DNA from: CALACW01 sp963627915
Lineage (GTDB): Bacteria > Bacillota > Clostridia > Oscillospirales > Acutalibacteraceae
Reading direction: 5' to 3'
Assembly: GCA_963627915.1 (NCBI GenBank)
Contig: CAVGCY010000033.1
Location: 1-64,000, forward strand
Length of the DNA: 64,000 nt
Numbering within the stretch: the stretch's first letter is position 1; each line of letters opens with the position of its first letter. Of the stretch, positions 35,652-45,172 are shown one piece after another. The position numbers and the translations under genes were made by a program. The notes under the pieces are model-generated. The model saw nothing but the letters and a program-made list of their open reading frames with translations. It searched no databases and was not told the origin of the DNA.

Positions 35652-37479
35652 CGCATTTACCTCCGTTCAGTTTTGCAGCGCCGCAGCCGGCGCATTTTTC
35701 ACGGCAATTCGGAGTTGTAAGCCCCGAATGAGCACGTTTGTTCTCTTCTATAAGAAATTCTTTTCTTACTCCGACGTCCATGTGATCCCACGGAAAAACC
35801 TCGTCGTATTCACGTTTTCTGTTCGCATAGAAATGCGGGTCGATTCCGCATTCATTAAACGCGTCCATCCATTTGTCATAATTAAAATAATCATCCCAGC
35901 TGTCAAATTTACAGCCCGAACGCCACGCAGTTTCTATTACCCGGCAAAGCCGTCTGTCGCCTCTTGCAAGAACCGCCTCCATAAAACTGACGGGGATATA
36001 GTGACATGAAGCCTTAATTTTCTTCGATGTAATGCTATTCTTAAGATGCTCTTGTTTTTCTGCAAGAGCGTCTTCCGTGTCCTGAGGCTCCCACTGAAAC
36101 GGAGTAAAAGGCTTCGGCACAAACGACGACGCGCTGACTGAAACGTTTACGCCCTTTCCCTTGGGCTTGTCCGGATTTTTATAAAACTCGTCAACAACAC
36201 TCTGCGCAAGTTTTGCAATACCCTCCACATCCTCAAGAGTTTCAGTCGGAAGACCGAGCATAAAATAAAGCTTTACCGCTGTCCATCCGCCCGCAAATGC
36301 CTTAGCCGACGTTGTAAGTATTTCCTCCTCAGTTACATTTTTATTTATAACGTCTCTGAGTCTCTGCGTTCCCGCCTCCGCGGCAAACGTCAATGAACTC
36401 CGTCTGACCTCATTAAGCTTTTTTACAAGCTCGTCCGGGAAGTTATCGGCTCTCAGCGACGGAAGCGCTATATTAATGCTGTTGGGGACAGTCCAGTCAA
36501 GAAGTTTTGAAAGAAGCTCGGGCAATTGTGTATAATCACTGCTCGAAAGAGAGCACAGCGAAATCTCGTCATATCCTGATGTTTCGCATAAAGCCCTGCA
36601 CTGCTCATTTACGGTATCGGCTTTTCTCTCCCTTATCGGACGGTAAATAAATCCCGCCTGACAGAATCTGCATCCCCTTATGCATCCTCTGAAAATCTCC
36701 GCCGTTGCTCTGTCAAAAACAACATCTATGTAAGGAACTATAAACTTATCGGGATAATAGCATTTATCAAAATCGCTGACGACTCTTTTTTTGATTTTTT
36801 CGGGTGCTCCCGATTTCGGAACAATGCGTTTTACCGTATTATCGTCATTATATTCCACATCGTAAAGAGACGGAACGTATATTCCTTCTATTTTTGACGC
36901 GGCAGAAAGAAACTCATCCTTAGACGCGTTTTTATTCTTATACTCATTATACAAATCGAGAAGCTCGTTCATTATCTCCTCGCCCTCGCCGAACTCAAAC
37001 AAATCGATAAATTCCGACAACGGCTCCGAATTGCATACGCACGGACCGCCTGCAATAACAAGGGGCGACAGCGACTTCCTGTCCGCACTCCTCACGGGAA
37101 GCCCCGCAAGGTCAAGCATATTCAAAACATTTGTATAGCTCATCTCATATAAAAGAGTAAAGCCTATAATATCAAAATCCTTTATATAATCTCCGCTTTC
37201 GAGAGCAAAAAGAGGAATATTTCGCTCCCTCATAATTTTTTCCATATCCTCCCACGGCGCAAATACACGCTCGCACCACGAATCCGAACGCTCATTAATA
37301 AGAGAATAAAGAATTTTCATTCCGAGATGAGACATGCCTATCTCGTACGAATCGGGAAAACAAAATGCAAATCTTAAATCTATATCATCTTTATTTTTTA
37401 CAGTACAATTAAGTTCTCCGCCGATATATCTCGCCGGTTTCTGCACCAAAGGCAGAAGTTTTTCAACTTCCCTGTTCAT
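35626..37479 (-). CDS. TIGR03960 B12-binding/radical SAM protein
   Basis: 617 residues. An N-terminal B12-binding-like domain (about 1-200, FCFPDSYEIGMSHLG) is followed by the radical SAM barrel with the cluster motif CIRGCRFCQAG (CxxxCxxC, about residue 265). The C-terminus has a Cys cluster (NCREKCAGCGAAKLNGGKC) probably holding a second metal or FeS centre. Together with the DUF2344 protein it forms a conserved unit of unknown chemistry. Confidence 0.87.
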   Translation of the reverse strand: MNREVEKLLPLVQKPARYIGGELNCTVKNKDDIDLRFAFCFPDSYEIGMSHLGMKILYSLINERSDSWCERVFAPWEDMEKIMRERNIPLFALESGDYIKDFDIIGFTLLYEMSYTNVLNMLDLAGLPVRSADRKSLSPLVIAGGPCVCNSEPLSEFIDLFEFGEGEEIMNELLDLYNEYKNKNASKDEFLSAASKIEGIYVPSLYDVEYNDDNTVKRIVPKSGAPEKIKKRVVSDFDKCYYPDKFIVPYIDVVFDRATAEIFRGCIRGCRFCQAGFIYRPIRERKADTVNEQCRALCETSGYDEISLCSLSSSDYTQLPELLSKLLDWTVPNSINIALPSLRADNFPDELVKKLNEVRRSSLTFAAEAGTQRLRDVINKNVTEEEILTTSAKAFAGGWTAVKLYFMLGLPTETLEDVEGIAKLAQSVVDEFYKNPDKPKGKGVNVSVSASSFVPKPFTPFQWEPQDTEDALAEKQEHLKNSITSKKIKASCHYIPVSFMEAVLARGDRRLCRVIETAWRSGCKFDSWDDYFNYDKWMDAFNECGIDPHFYANRKREYDEVFPWDHMDVGVRKEFLIEENKRAHSGLTTPNCREKCAGCGAAKLNGGKCDAMHKSMV

Positions 37480-37528
37480 TTAAACACATCCTTATGCATT
37501 ATACAATATGTATTATATATTAAATGTC

Positions 37529-38128
37529 CTATTTTTTCAACAGCCGTAAAACAAATGAAAAAGCAATATAAATAAAAGCGATCACGCCGGATATACCGAT
37601 TTTAAAAAAGATAAGTATTATGCCGAACAAAACGATTGTAAATACTCCGGTAATGTTTAGAATCAAATCGGCTGCTGCTGCACTTGATTTCATCAATATG
37701 ATATTATAAAGAAAATTCCCCCCGTCAAGCGGAACAACGGGAAGTAAATTAAAAAATGCCAGTCCTGCGTTTATTATGAGAGAAGCGTAAAAAAACCGTG
37801 AAGAGGGATCTGATTCAGTCAGTATATAAAAAAATACCGTAAGAATCAAATTAACCCCCGGACCGGAAAAAGCGGTAATCGCTTCTTTTTTTAGAGTAAA
37901 ACGAATCGCGTCATCATAATCAAGCCGCATTCCGAACACACCTACAATCACGCTGAACCGTCCGTCAAAAAGAATTGAGAGAACGGCAATATGAGCGAAT
38001 TCGTGAACGCTTGCATAAAAAAGCGCGGTAACGTAATATCTTCCGCTTTCAAAAGACAGCATATATGCAAGAACGATAAAAAACAGAAAATGAATTTTTA
38101 TTTCGACCCTGCCAAAGTAAAATATCAT
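37529..38128 (-). CDS. spoIVFB: SpoIVFB-like site-2 metalloprotease (M50)
   Basis: 199-residue membrane protease with about six helices. The zinc motif HEFAH (about 43-47) lies in a transmembrane segment and the third ligand Asp in NLLPVVPLDGG (about 143). SpoIVFB cleaves pro-sigma-K in the mother cell during sporulation, held inactive by SpoIVFA. The gene overlaps the M23 gene upstream by four bases, as spoIVFA-spoIVFB usually do. SpoIVFB identity is inferred from the pair; the protein lacks a CBS domain, as expected. Confidence 0.72.
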   Translation of the reverse strand: MIFYFGRVEIKIHFLFFIVLAYMLSFESGRYYVTALFYASVHEFAHIAVLSILFDGRFSVIVGVFGMRLDYDDAIRFTLKKEAITAFSGPGVNLILTVFFYILTESDPSSRFFYASLIINAGLAFFNLLPVVPLDGGNFLYNIILMKSSAAAADLILNITGVFTIVLFGIILIFFKIGISGVIAFIYIAFSFVLRLLKK

Positions 38129-38883
38129 AGCTCTACGGCATACGACGGATTAAGCTTCACACCGTTTCTTCTTATCTCGAAATGCAAATGATTTCCCGTT
38201 GAATTTCCGGTGCTTCCGACAAGAGCGACAATATCACCCCGGTCTACAATGTCGCCCGCAGAGCATTTCAATTCACTGCAATGAGCGTAAAGCGTACTAA
38301 ACCCGTCGTCATGCGCAAGCAATACGTAGTAGCCGTATCCGTCCGAATACTCCGCTTTGACAACTTTTCCGTAATTTGAAGCTTTTATCTTGTTTCCTGC
38401 GGCAGACGCGAGGTCTATTCCCGTGTGCACCCCGCTTCCGCCCGCTATCGGATCCTCCCGGTAACCGAACGGCGACGATATGGTATAGTCGTCAAGCGGT
38501 TTTATGTATTTTGAGGATATATGATATTCTTCAAACGATATTCCCTCCAAAATCGACAGATTGTCCGAATGGATGTCGTTACCTCCCATTGGTACGGACT
38601 CGGATTCACCCGGTTTATTTTGATTTATACCGATATTCGGATCAAGACGCTCACCCTTGATAAATGACGCTGCGGCACTGTATGCCTCCTTGTAGTCATC
38701 CGACGAAAAATCACTCTCCATCAGTTTATCATATTGCGAACGGATTGATTCACCTGCGTCAAAACCGCCTCGACATAATATAAACATAATTGCCAGAAGT
38801 ACCGTACAGACAACAAACTGCGTAATCATAACAATAGAAAAAGCGTCTTTTTTCTTATCTTTTTTATCTTTACCTTCAGTCAT
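38125..38883 (-). CDS. Membrane-anchored M23/LytM peptidase, SpoIVFA-like
   Basis: 252 residues from the ATG at 38883, preceded by AAAGGA; an in-frame ATG 26 codons upstream has no ribosome-binding site. A Lys-rich cytoplasmic start, one helix (about 17-38), a linker, then a C-terminal M23 domain (about 145-252) with all zinc ligands: GVHTGIDLA (His, Asp) and NHLHFEI. Position directly before an M50 protease suggests SpoIVFA. Many SpoIVFA proteins have a degenerate LytM domain, so the intact site is notable. An SpoIIQ-like function is the alternative. Confidence 0.7.
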   Translation of the reverse strand: MTEGKDKKDKKKDAFSIVMITQFVVCTVLLAIMFILCRGGFDAGESIRSQYDKLMESDFSSDDYKEAYSAAASFIKGERLDPNIGINQNKPGESESVPMGGNDIHSDNLSILEGISFEEYHISSKYIKPLDDYTISSPFGYREDPIAGGSGVHTGIDLASAAGNKIKASNYGKVVKAEYSDGYGYYVLLAHDDGFSTLYAHCSELKCSAGDIVDRGDIVALVGSTGNSTGNHLHFEIRRNGVKLNPSYAVEL

Positions 38884-39014
38884 AATAAAAAGTCCTTTAC
38901 TGTAGATTTTCTCCCTAATTACTATGACTGCGAAGAGTATATTATTCGGTTTTGACGTCAAAAACCTGCGAGATATCTTTTATGGCAAAATCGGCAAAAA
39001 AGTTTTTCCGCCGT

Positions 39015-40832
39015 TTATATCTCCTTACCGGAAAACTGCGTCATGTATAATTCGTAATATCTGCCCCTGCGTGCTATCAAGGAATCATGATTCCCCTGTT
39101 CCGTTATTCTGCCCTTATCGAGAACAACTATCAAATCCGCATCCCGCACGGTAGAGAGCCTGTGTGCAATTATAAGACTTGTCCTTTCCTTCATAAGAGT
39201 AACCATTGCGTCCTGTATTTTCTTTTCCGTCCTCGTATCGACGCTCGAAGTGGCCTCATCGAGAATAAGAATATCCGGGTCGGCAAGAAAAGCTCTTGCA
39301 ATAGTCAGAAGCTGTCTTTGCCCCTGTGAAAGGTTTTCACCGGAATATGAAAGGACTGTATCATATCCGTCAGGAAGACGTTCTATCATTTTATCGCAGT
39401 TTGCAAGCTCGGCAGCATTTTTCATTTTTTCGTCGTCTGCAGTCTCGTCGCCGTATTTTAAATTATTTTTCAATGTATCCGAAAAAAGAACGGTATCCTG
39501 TAAAACTATACCTATTTTCTTCCTTAGCGCAGATAAATTCATATCCTTTATATTTACGCCGTCAATAAGAATTTCCCCCGAATCCGCATCATAAAAACGG
39601 GTCAGCAAATTTACAACCGTTGTTTTTCCGCTTCCCGTGGCACCAACAAGAGCAACTTTATGTCCTGCCCGAACTTTCAAATTAAAATCAAAAAGTACCT
39701 GTTTTCCCGGAATATACGAAAAATTAACGTTTCTGAACTCAACAACACCCCGTGAATCAGAGCTTATCGAATTTCCGCCAAAATCCTCCGTTTTCTCATC
39801 GAGAATTTCAAAAACACGTTCTGCGCCTGCGGCAGCCGTCTGAATCTGACCGTAAAGCTGAGCTATTTCATTGATTGGACGTCCGAACTGCTTCGCATAA
39901 ACTATAAAAGCCGATATAACTCCTATTGTAATCAAGCCCTTTACGGCAAACCATCCTCCGAATCCGGCTATGATAACAAATCCGATATTATTTATAGCAT
40001 TCATAACCGGTCCCATCGAGCCGCCGAGAATTTCTGCTTTTATTCCCGTTTTTGTGAGCGAATCGGAAACGGCGGAAAGGTTCTTTATTGATTCATCCTG
40101 CCTGTTATATGCTGTAAGGGTTTTATATCCCGTAACAGTTTCCTCGACGCATGCGTTAAGTTCTCCCAAAAGCTCCTGACGACGGACAAAAAATTTACGC
40201 ATTGCCTTTGACAGGTATTTTGTAACAACCACAGTCAGAATAACCGTAACACATGACAGCAAAGCAAGAAGCGGGCTGTACCGTATCATCATGGCAACAG
40301 TTCCGAGTACGGTCAGCACGCCGGAAAACAGCGACGACAGAGACTGGGAAACCGTATTGGATATATTTTCAACATCGTTTGTCATTCGGCTCATAATATC
40401 GCCGTGAGGATGAGAATCTATATACCTGACCGGAAGATGAATTATTTTATCGAACAGTTCGAGTCTCATTCTTTTTATAATACTCTGCGAAAGTATCGCG
40501 CTCAATCTCGCCTGAAGTAAATTCATAAGACTGTAAAAAATATAAACGCAAAGCATAGCTATGAGGATTGTCCCCACGGATGAAAAATTACCTGCCGATA
40601 CAGAATCGATTGCCTTTGACTGCAAGCTCGGAGCGGCAACGGAACATATGACGGACAAAATAACAGTAACAAACAGGCAAACAACCGTTTTTCTCTCATT
40701 TTTAAAATACTTGAGAAGCCGTCTTATCGTTTTTTTTGAATTTTTCGGTTTTTCGCTCGGAGAAAACCCCGGACGGCCGCGTCCCGGACGTATGGGGGGC
40801 ATATTCTGCGGCGGTTTTGCTCTGTCAGGCAT
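39015..40832 (-). CDS. ABC exporter half-transporter, canonical ATPase subunit
   Basis: 605 residues: a Pro/Arg/Gly-rich N-terminal tail (about 1-25), six transmembrane helices (about 45-330) and an ATPase domain with Walker A GATGSGKT, signature NLSQGQRQ and Walker B ILILDEATSSVD with the catalytic Glu. It overlaps the previous ABC gene by eight bases. With it, it forms a heterodimeric type IV exporter like BmrCD/LmrCD/TM287-288, in which this subunit supplies the consensus catalytic Glu. Likely multidrug or lipid export; substrate unknown. Confidence 0.87.
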   Translation of the reverse strand: MPDRAKPPQNMPPIRPGRGRPGFSPSEKPKNSKKTIRRLLKYFKNERKTVVCLFVTVILSVICSVAAPSLQSKAIDSVSAGNFSSVGTILIAMLCVYIFYSLMNLLQARLSAILSQSIIKRMRLELFDKIIHLPVRYIDSHPHGDIMSRMTNDVENISNTVSQSLSSLFSGVLTVLGTVAMMIRYSPLLALLSCVTVILTVVVTKYLSKAMRKFFVRRQELLGELNACVEETVTGYKTLTAYNRQDESIKNLSAVSDSLTKTGIKAEILGGSMGPVMNAINNIGFVIIAGFGGWFAVKGLITIGVISAFIVYAKQFGRPINEIAQLYGQIQTAAAGAERVFEILDEKTEDFGGNSISSDSRGVVEFRNVNFSYIPGKQVLFDFNLKVRAGHKVALVGATGSGKTTVVNLLTRFYDADSGEILIDGVNIKDMNLSALRKKIGIVLQDTVLFSDTLKNNLKYGDETADDEKMKNAAELANCDKMIERLPDGYDTVLSYSGENLSQGQRQLLTIARAFLADPDILILDEATSSVDTRTEKKIQDAMVTLMKERTSLIIAHRLSTVRDADLIVVLDKGRITEQGNHDSLIARRGRYYELYMTQFSGKEI

Positions 40833-42564
40833 ACTCCTCGCCGCCTTTCAGCTGAGATGAATATATATCTCTGTAAACGGCGCAGTTTTGCATTAGCTTT
40901 TCGGGCGAATCAAAACCGGCGATTTTTCCGTTTTCAATAACCATTACCCTGTCAGCGTTTTTCACGGACGATATGCGCTGTGCAATGATTATTTTGGTTG
41001 TATCCGGATATCTCTCGTTAAGGGACGCATAAAGACGCGCCTCCGTCTTTAAATCAAGCGCGCTTGTCGAATCGTCGAATATCATTATCTCGGCATTTTT
41101 TAAAACGGCTCTCGATATCGATATTCTCTGCTTCTGACCGCCCGAAAGACTTGCACCTTTTTCCGCAATACGCGTATTATATTTTTCAGGCATTTCCTCT
41201 ATAAAGGAGTCTGCCTGAGCGGTTTTTGCGGCACATTTTATTTCTTCCGATGAAGCATTAGGATTTCCCCATCGGATATTATTTTCAACAGTGTCGGCAA
41301 ACAATTCGCTTTTTTGCAATGCAAAAGCGATTCTGTCCCGCAGAACCGAGAGCTTATAATCCTTTACGTTTATTCCGTCTACAAGAACTTCGCCGGAACA
41401 AGCGTCATAAAATCTCGGAATCAGGCTCACAAGCGATGATTTTCCGCATCCTGTCGACCCTAAAATTCCGACCGTTTCACCGGGAGAGATTTTAAACGAA
41501 ACGTTGTCTATTACATTATCGTTTATTGCTTTATTATAAGAGAAAGAAACGTTTTTAAACTCTATTTCACCCTTTATATCCGTTTTTTCGCAGAAATATC
41601 CGTCTTCCGTACTCGGAGTGCAGTCTGTGAGTTCTTTAAGTCTTTTTACAGAAACTGCGCCTCTTGACATTGTCTGAAAAAACATGGCAAGCATCATAAC
41701 TCCGCCGAGTATCTGCGAAATATATGTTACGGCGGCCATGATATTTCCCGGAGTAGCCGTACCGTTTTTAACTTCTATCGCGCCTATATATATAAGACCG
41801 ACGACGGCGGCGTTCATAATAACATTCATAATGGGAGACAAATACGACAGCAGAAGCAAAACTCTCAGCTGAGTGGAAACAAGATCGTCGTTTGCCTTTG
41901 AAAAACGTTCTTTTTCATAATCTTCTTTAACAAACGCCTTAACGACCCTCACGCCCGTCACGTTTTCCTGCATGACGGAATTTACGCTGTCAAGCTTTGA
42001 CTGCAGCGCGGCGAAAATAGGATTGGCTTTTTTTATAAAGCATACGACAAGCAATCCCAGAATCGGCAACGCGCATGCTGTGACAATGCCGAAGCTTAGT
42101 TCAAGACGAAGCATGCAAACTATTCCGCCTACAAAAAACATAATATTTCTTACAAATCCCCTTATGCACATACTGAGCATATTCTGCACCTGAGTAACGT
42201 CGTTTGTAATCCTTGTAACGAGTGAACCTGCGGTAAATTTATCCGTCTGCTCAAAAGAAAAATTCATGACGCTCTTGAAACAGTCCTTACGCATATCATT
42301 GGCAAAATTCTGAGCTGACATATTCGTAAAAACTCCGCACAGCACGCCGAACGCTCCGCCGAGCAGAACGCATCCTATCATCTTAAGTCCGGTATTCAGA
42401 ACAACGGATAAATCACTGATGCCGTTATTGTTAAGCCCGAGAACGCCCTCATCGACAATTGTATTCATAAGCCGGGGCTGAATAAGATCCATCAATACCT
42501 CTCCGACCATAAACAACGGAGCGATAAGCGTGTAAAACCAATATTTTTTAAGATACCGAAGCAT
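40825..42564 (-). CDS. ABC exporter half-transporter, degenerate ATPase subunit
   Basis: 579 residues from the ATG at 42564 with GGAGG seven bases upstream; the frame extends to a TTG that would overlap the ribosome-binding site. Six helices, then Walker A GSTGCGKS and signature SLSGGQKQR. Walker B reads IMIFDDSTSALD, with Asp where the catalytic Glu should be. That substitution marks the degenerate-site partner of asymmetric heterodimeric exporters. First gene of the two-gene unit. Confidence 0.87.
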   Translation of the reverse strand: MLRYLKKYWFYTLIAPLFMVGEVLMDLIQPRLMNTIVDEGVLGLNNNGISDLSVVLNTGLKMIGCVLLGGAFGVLCGVFTNMSAQNFANDMRKDCFKSVMNFSFEQTDKFTAGSLVTRITNDVTQVQNMLSMCIRGFVRNIMFFVGGIVCMLRLELSFGIVTACALPILGLLVVCFIKKANPIFAALQSKLDSVNSVMQENVTGVRVVKAFVKEDYEKERFSKANDDLVSTQLRVLLLLSYLSPIMNVIMNAAVVGLIYIGAIEVKNGTATPGNIMAAVTYISQILGGVMMLAMFFQTMSRGAVSVKRLKELTDCTPSTEDGYFCEKTDIKGEIEFKNVSFSYNKAINDNVIDNVSFKISPGETVGILGSTGCGKSSLVSLIPRFYDACSGEVLVDGINVKDYKLSVLRDRIAFALQKSELFADTVENNIRWGNPNASSEEIKCAAKTAQADSFIEEMPEKYNTRIAEKGASLSGGQKQRISISRAVLKNAEIMIFDDSTSALDLKTEARLYASLNERYPDTTKIIIAQRISSVKNADRVMVIENGKIAGFDSPEKLMQNCAVYRDIYSSQLKGGEEYA

Positions 42565-42682
42565 AAAAAAACCTCCAGACAAAAATGAATTTTATCACAA
42601 ATAAAAAATAAAATCAACAAAGTCATTCCGTACTTTTCAAACTGGTTTACCCGTTACCGGCAGTCGAGAAAATATTTTATGC

Positions 42683-42711
42683 TTTTAAAAATAATTTTAT
42701 TATGTTATAAT
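42683..42711 (+). promoter_or_regulatory. Possible malQ promoter
   Basis: A perfect TATAAT at 42706-42711 with a poor -35 (TTTTAA) at 17 bases, 32 bases before the malQ start. The rest of 42565-42742 shows nothing else. Confidence 0.4.
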
Positions 42712-42742
42712 TACATACATCAAATCAGCGAGGTATAAGTTT

Positions 42743-44176
42743 ATGCAAAGAAAAAGCGGTGTGCTCATGCACATTTCATCCCTTTGGGGAGATTACTCCG
42801 CGGGTTCATTCGGAGAAGAAGCAAAGGAATGGATAGATTTTATTTCATCATGCGGATTTTCCGTTTGGCAGACTCTTCCGTTCTGCATTACCGACGAGTG
42901 TAATTCTCCGTACAAATCGTACAGTGCATTCAGCCTGAATCCCTACTTCGTTTCACTTAAAAAACTATATGATAAAGGACTTCTGACATCGGAAGAATTA
43001 GAAAATGCAAAGCAAAAGACCCCATACTCATGCGAATTTGATCGCCTTGAAAAGGAACGTTTTTCTCTTTTGAAGAAAGCGGGGGAACGTGTAAATGACA
43101 GAAGCGAAATTGAAAAATTTATTTCAAAACGCCCGCACATTAAAAAATTCTGCGAATTTATGGCACTGAAAACCGCCAATAATTTAAAACCGTGGAACGA
43201 ATGGACATGCGCGATTCCCGATAACGGCACGTTAGAAGCATGGAAATTTATAGAGTACGAATTTTATACACAATGGCTTGAAATCAAGGAGTACGCAAAT
43301 AAAAAAGGCGTTTCGGTTATCGGTGACATTCCGATATATGTTTCCTACGACAGCTCCGACGTATGGTCGAATCCGGAACAGTTCGTGCTTGACAATGATA
43401 TGAATCCCGCACTTACGGCGGGAGTTCCCCCCGATTATTTCTGCGAGGACGGTCAGTTATGGGGAAATCCGCTCTACGACTGGAACGTCATGGAGAAAGA
43501 CGGATATAAATGGTGGAAAGAACGCGTCGAGTTTATGACTGAACTTTTCGACGGAGTCAGAATCGACCATTTCAGAGGACTTGAATCTTACTATACGATT
43601 CCCGCCGGCGCAAAAACCGCAAAAAACGGCACATGGAAAAAAGGTCCGGGAATGAAGCTGATAAACGCCGTTAAAGAATACTGTTCGGATAAATTGATTA
43701 TTGCGGAAGATCTCGGAGACATAACGCCCGAGGTTTATGAGCTTGTGCTTAAAAGCGGATTCCCGGGAATGAGAGTTTTACAGTTCGGTTTTCTTTCCGA
43801 TGCGTCAAGTCCGCACCTACCGCATAATTACATAAATAACTGTATCGCATATACGGGCACGCACGACAATAACACGCTTTTGGGATATGTTTGGGAGCTT
43901 GACGAGAATACAAGAAAAAGACTTCTCGAATACTGCGGCTTTAAAGGCTCGGACTGGAATACATGTTATGACGACATTTTGAGAACCGTATTTCAGTCGT
44001 CGGCAGGTATTGTAATCCTTCCCGTCCAGGATCTCCTGCTGTACGGAAGCGACACGAGATTAAACACACCCGGAAGAGCGTTCGGAAACTGGAGTTACAG
44101 AATCACAAAGGAGCAGCTTAAAGACGTCAATAAGGACAAATTTATAAAATGGAATAATATCTACGGAAGAGCTTAA
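42743..44176 (+). CDS. malQ: 4-alpha-glucanotransferase (amylomaltase, GH77)
   Basis: 477 residues, slightly shorter than most (about 500). The catalytic nucleophile Asp275 lies in VRIDHFRG, the acid/base Glu322 in IIAEDLG and the third Asp375 in TGTHDNN; GDIPIYVS, AGVPPDYF and GQ.WGNPLYDW are further GH77 signatures. It transfers maltosyl units between alpha-1,4-glucans in glycogen or maltodextrin use. Plus-strand, monocistronic, no glycogen genes nearby. Confidence 0.95.
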   Translation: MQRKSGVLMHISSLWGDYSAGSFGEEAKEWIDFISSCGFSVWQTLPFCITDECNSPYKSYSAFSLNPYFVSLKKLYDKGLLTSEELENAKQKTPYSCEFDRLEKERFSLLKKAGERVNDRSEIEKFISKRPHIKKFCEFMALKTANNLKPWNEWTCAIPDNGTLEAWKFIEYEFYTQWLEIKEYANKKGVSVIGDIPIYVSYDSSDVWSNPEQFVLDNDMNPALTAGVPPDYFCEDGQLWGNPLYDWNVMEKDGYKWWKERVEFMTELFDGVRIDHFRGLESYYTIPAGAKTAKNGTWKKGPGMKLINAVKEYCSDKLIIAEDLGDITPEVYELVLKSGFPGMRVLQFGFLSDASSPHLPHNYINNCIAYTGTHDNNTLLGYVWELDENTRKRLLEYCGFKGSDWNTCYDDILRTVFQSSAGIVILPVQDLLLYGSDTRLNTPGRAFGNWSYRITKEQLKDVNKDKFIKWNNIYGRA

Positions 44177-44183
44177 AAAGTAC

Positions 44184-44220
44184 GGATGCCGGCTTATTGC
44201 CGGCATCCGCCGCATTTTTT
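44184..44220. terminator. Terminator of malQ
   Basis: GGATGCCGGC / GCCGGCATCC perfect 10-bp stem with a TTATT loop and TTTTTT six bases later. It touches the stop codon region of the convergent nadA gene. Confidence 0.82.
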
Positions 44221-45130
44221 ATCCGAGTCTTAACATTTCATCGATGCATTTTTTAGCCTTAATTCTTGTTTCCTCGCTCATTTCAATTGCTTCACCGTCA
44301 GCACCCTTCAGGCAGTTAAGAACGTCAACAAGAGTCGTAAGCTTCATATTATGGCAAACGCAGTCCTTTGAGAGAGGATAGAACATTTTATCAGGGCAGT
44401 CAAACTGCAAATGCTGAACAATACTGTTCTCGGTTCCTATTATAAATTCTTTTCTTTCGGACTGCTTTGCATACTTCATTATACCGGAGGTGCTTCCGAC
44501 ATAATCGGCAAGAGCCGTAACCTCCGGTTTACACTCCGGATGAACCAGCAAAAGCGCGTTCGGATGAGCCTGCTTGACAGTCCTGACATTTTCTGCCGAC
44601 ATTCTCGCATGCGTGGGACATCCGCCGTGAATAAGTTTAAATTCTTTTTCGGGAACATTGTCCTTTATAAACGTACCGAGATTAATATCAGGTATAAAAA
44701 GTATTTTATCATTGTCAATCTTTCTTACAATGTCAAGAGCGGACGCGCTCGTTACGCAAACGTCACACTCGGTTTTCAGCTCGGCGGTAGTGTTTATATA
44801 TGCTACGACGGAATAACCGGGATACATTTTTTTCAACTCCCGAAGCGTTGGAGCGTCAAGCTGTTCCGCCATGGGACATCCCGCATCTGCAGACGACAGA
44901 ATTACGTTTTTTTCCGGAGCAAGAATTTTTACTGTCTCCGCCATAAAACGAACTCCGCACATCAAAATGTTTTTTTGGCTCTGTTTTGCCGCCTCTTTAC
45001 TCAACGCAAACGAATCTCCGACAAAATCGGCAATTTCGAGAATGTCATGCGACTGATAACAATGAGCGAGGATACAGAAATCCTTCTCTTTTTTCAGCCT
45101 TATAATTTCATCCTGTATATCACGAAGCAT
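44219..45130 (-). CDS. nadA: Quinolinate synthase
   Basis: 303 residues, full length. Conserved cysteines for the 4Fe-4S cluster are in MCGVRFMAE, in the middle at LVHPECKPE and in CVCHNMK near the end; HCYQSHDI and SADAGCPMA are further NadA motifs. It condenses iminoaspartate with dihydroxyacetone phosphate to quinolinate in NAD synthesis. NadB and NadC, usually adjacent in Clostridia, are absent here. Confidence 0.94.
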   Translation of the reverse strand: MLRDIQDEIIRLKKEKDFCILAHCYQSHDILEIADFVGDSFALSKEAAKQSQKNILMCGVRFMAETVKILAPEKNVILSSADAGCPMAEQLDAPTLRELKKMYPGYSVVAYINTTAELKTECDVCVTSASALDIVRKIDNDKILFIPDINLGTFIKDNVPEKEFKLIHGGCPTHARMSAENVRTVKQAHPNALLLVHPECKPEVTALADYVGSTSGIMKYAKQSERKEFIIGTENSIVQHLQFDCPDKMFYPLSKDCVCHNMKLTTLVDVLNCLKGADGEAIEMSEETRIKAKKCIDEMLRLG

Positions 45131-45172
45131 AAAAACAACCTCACAAAAAATGTTTTGTTTATTTTAACATTT

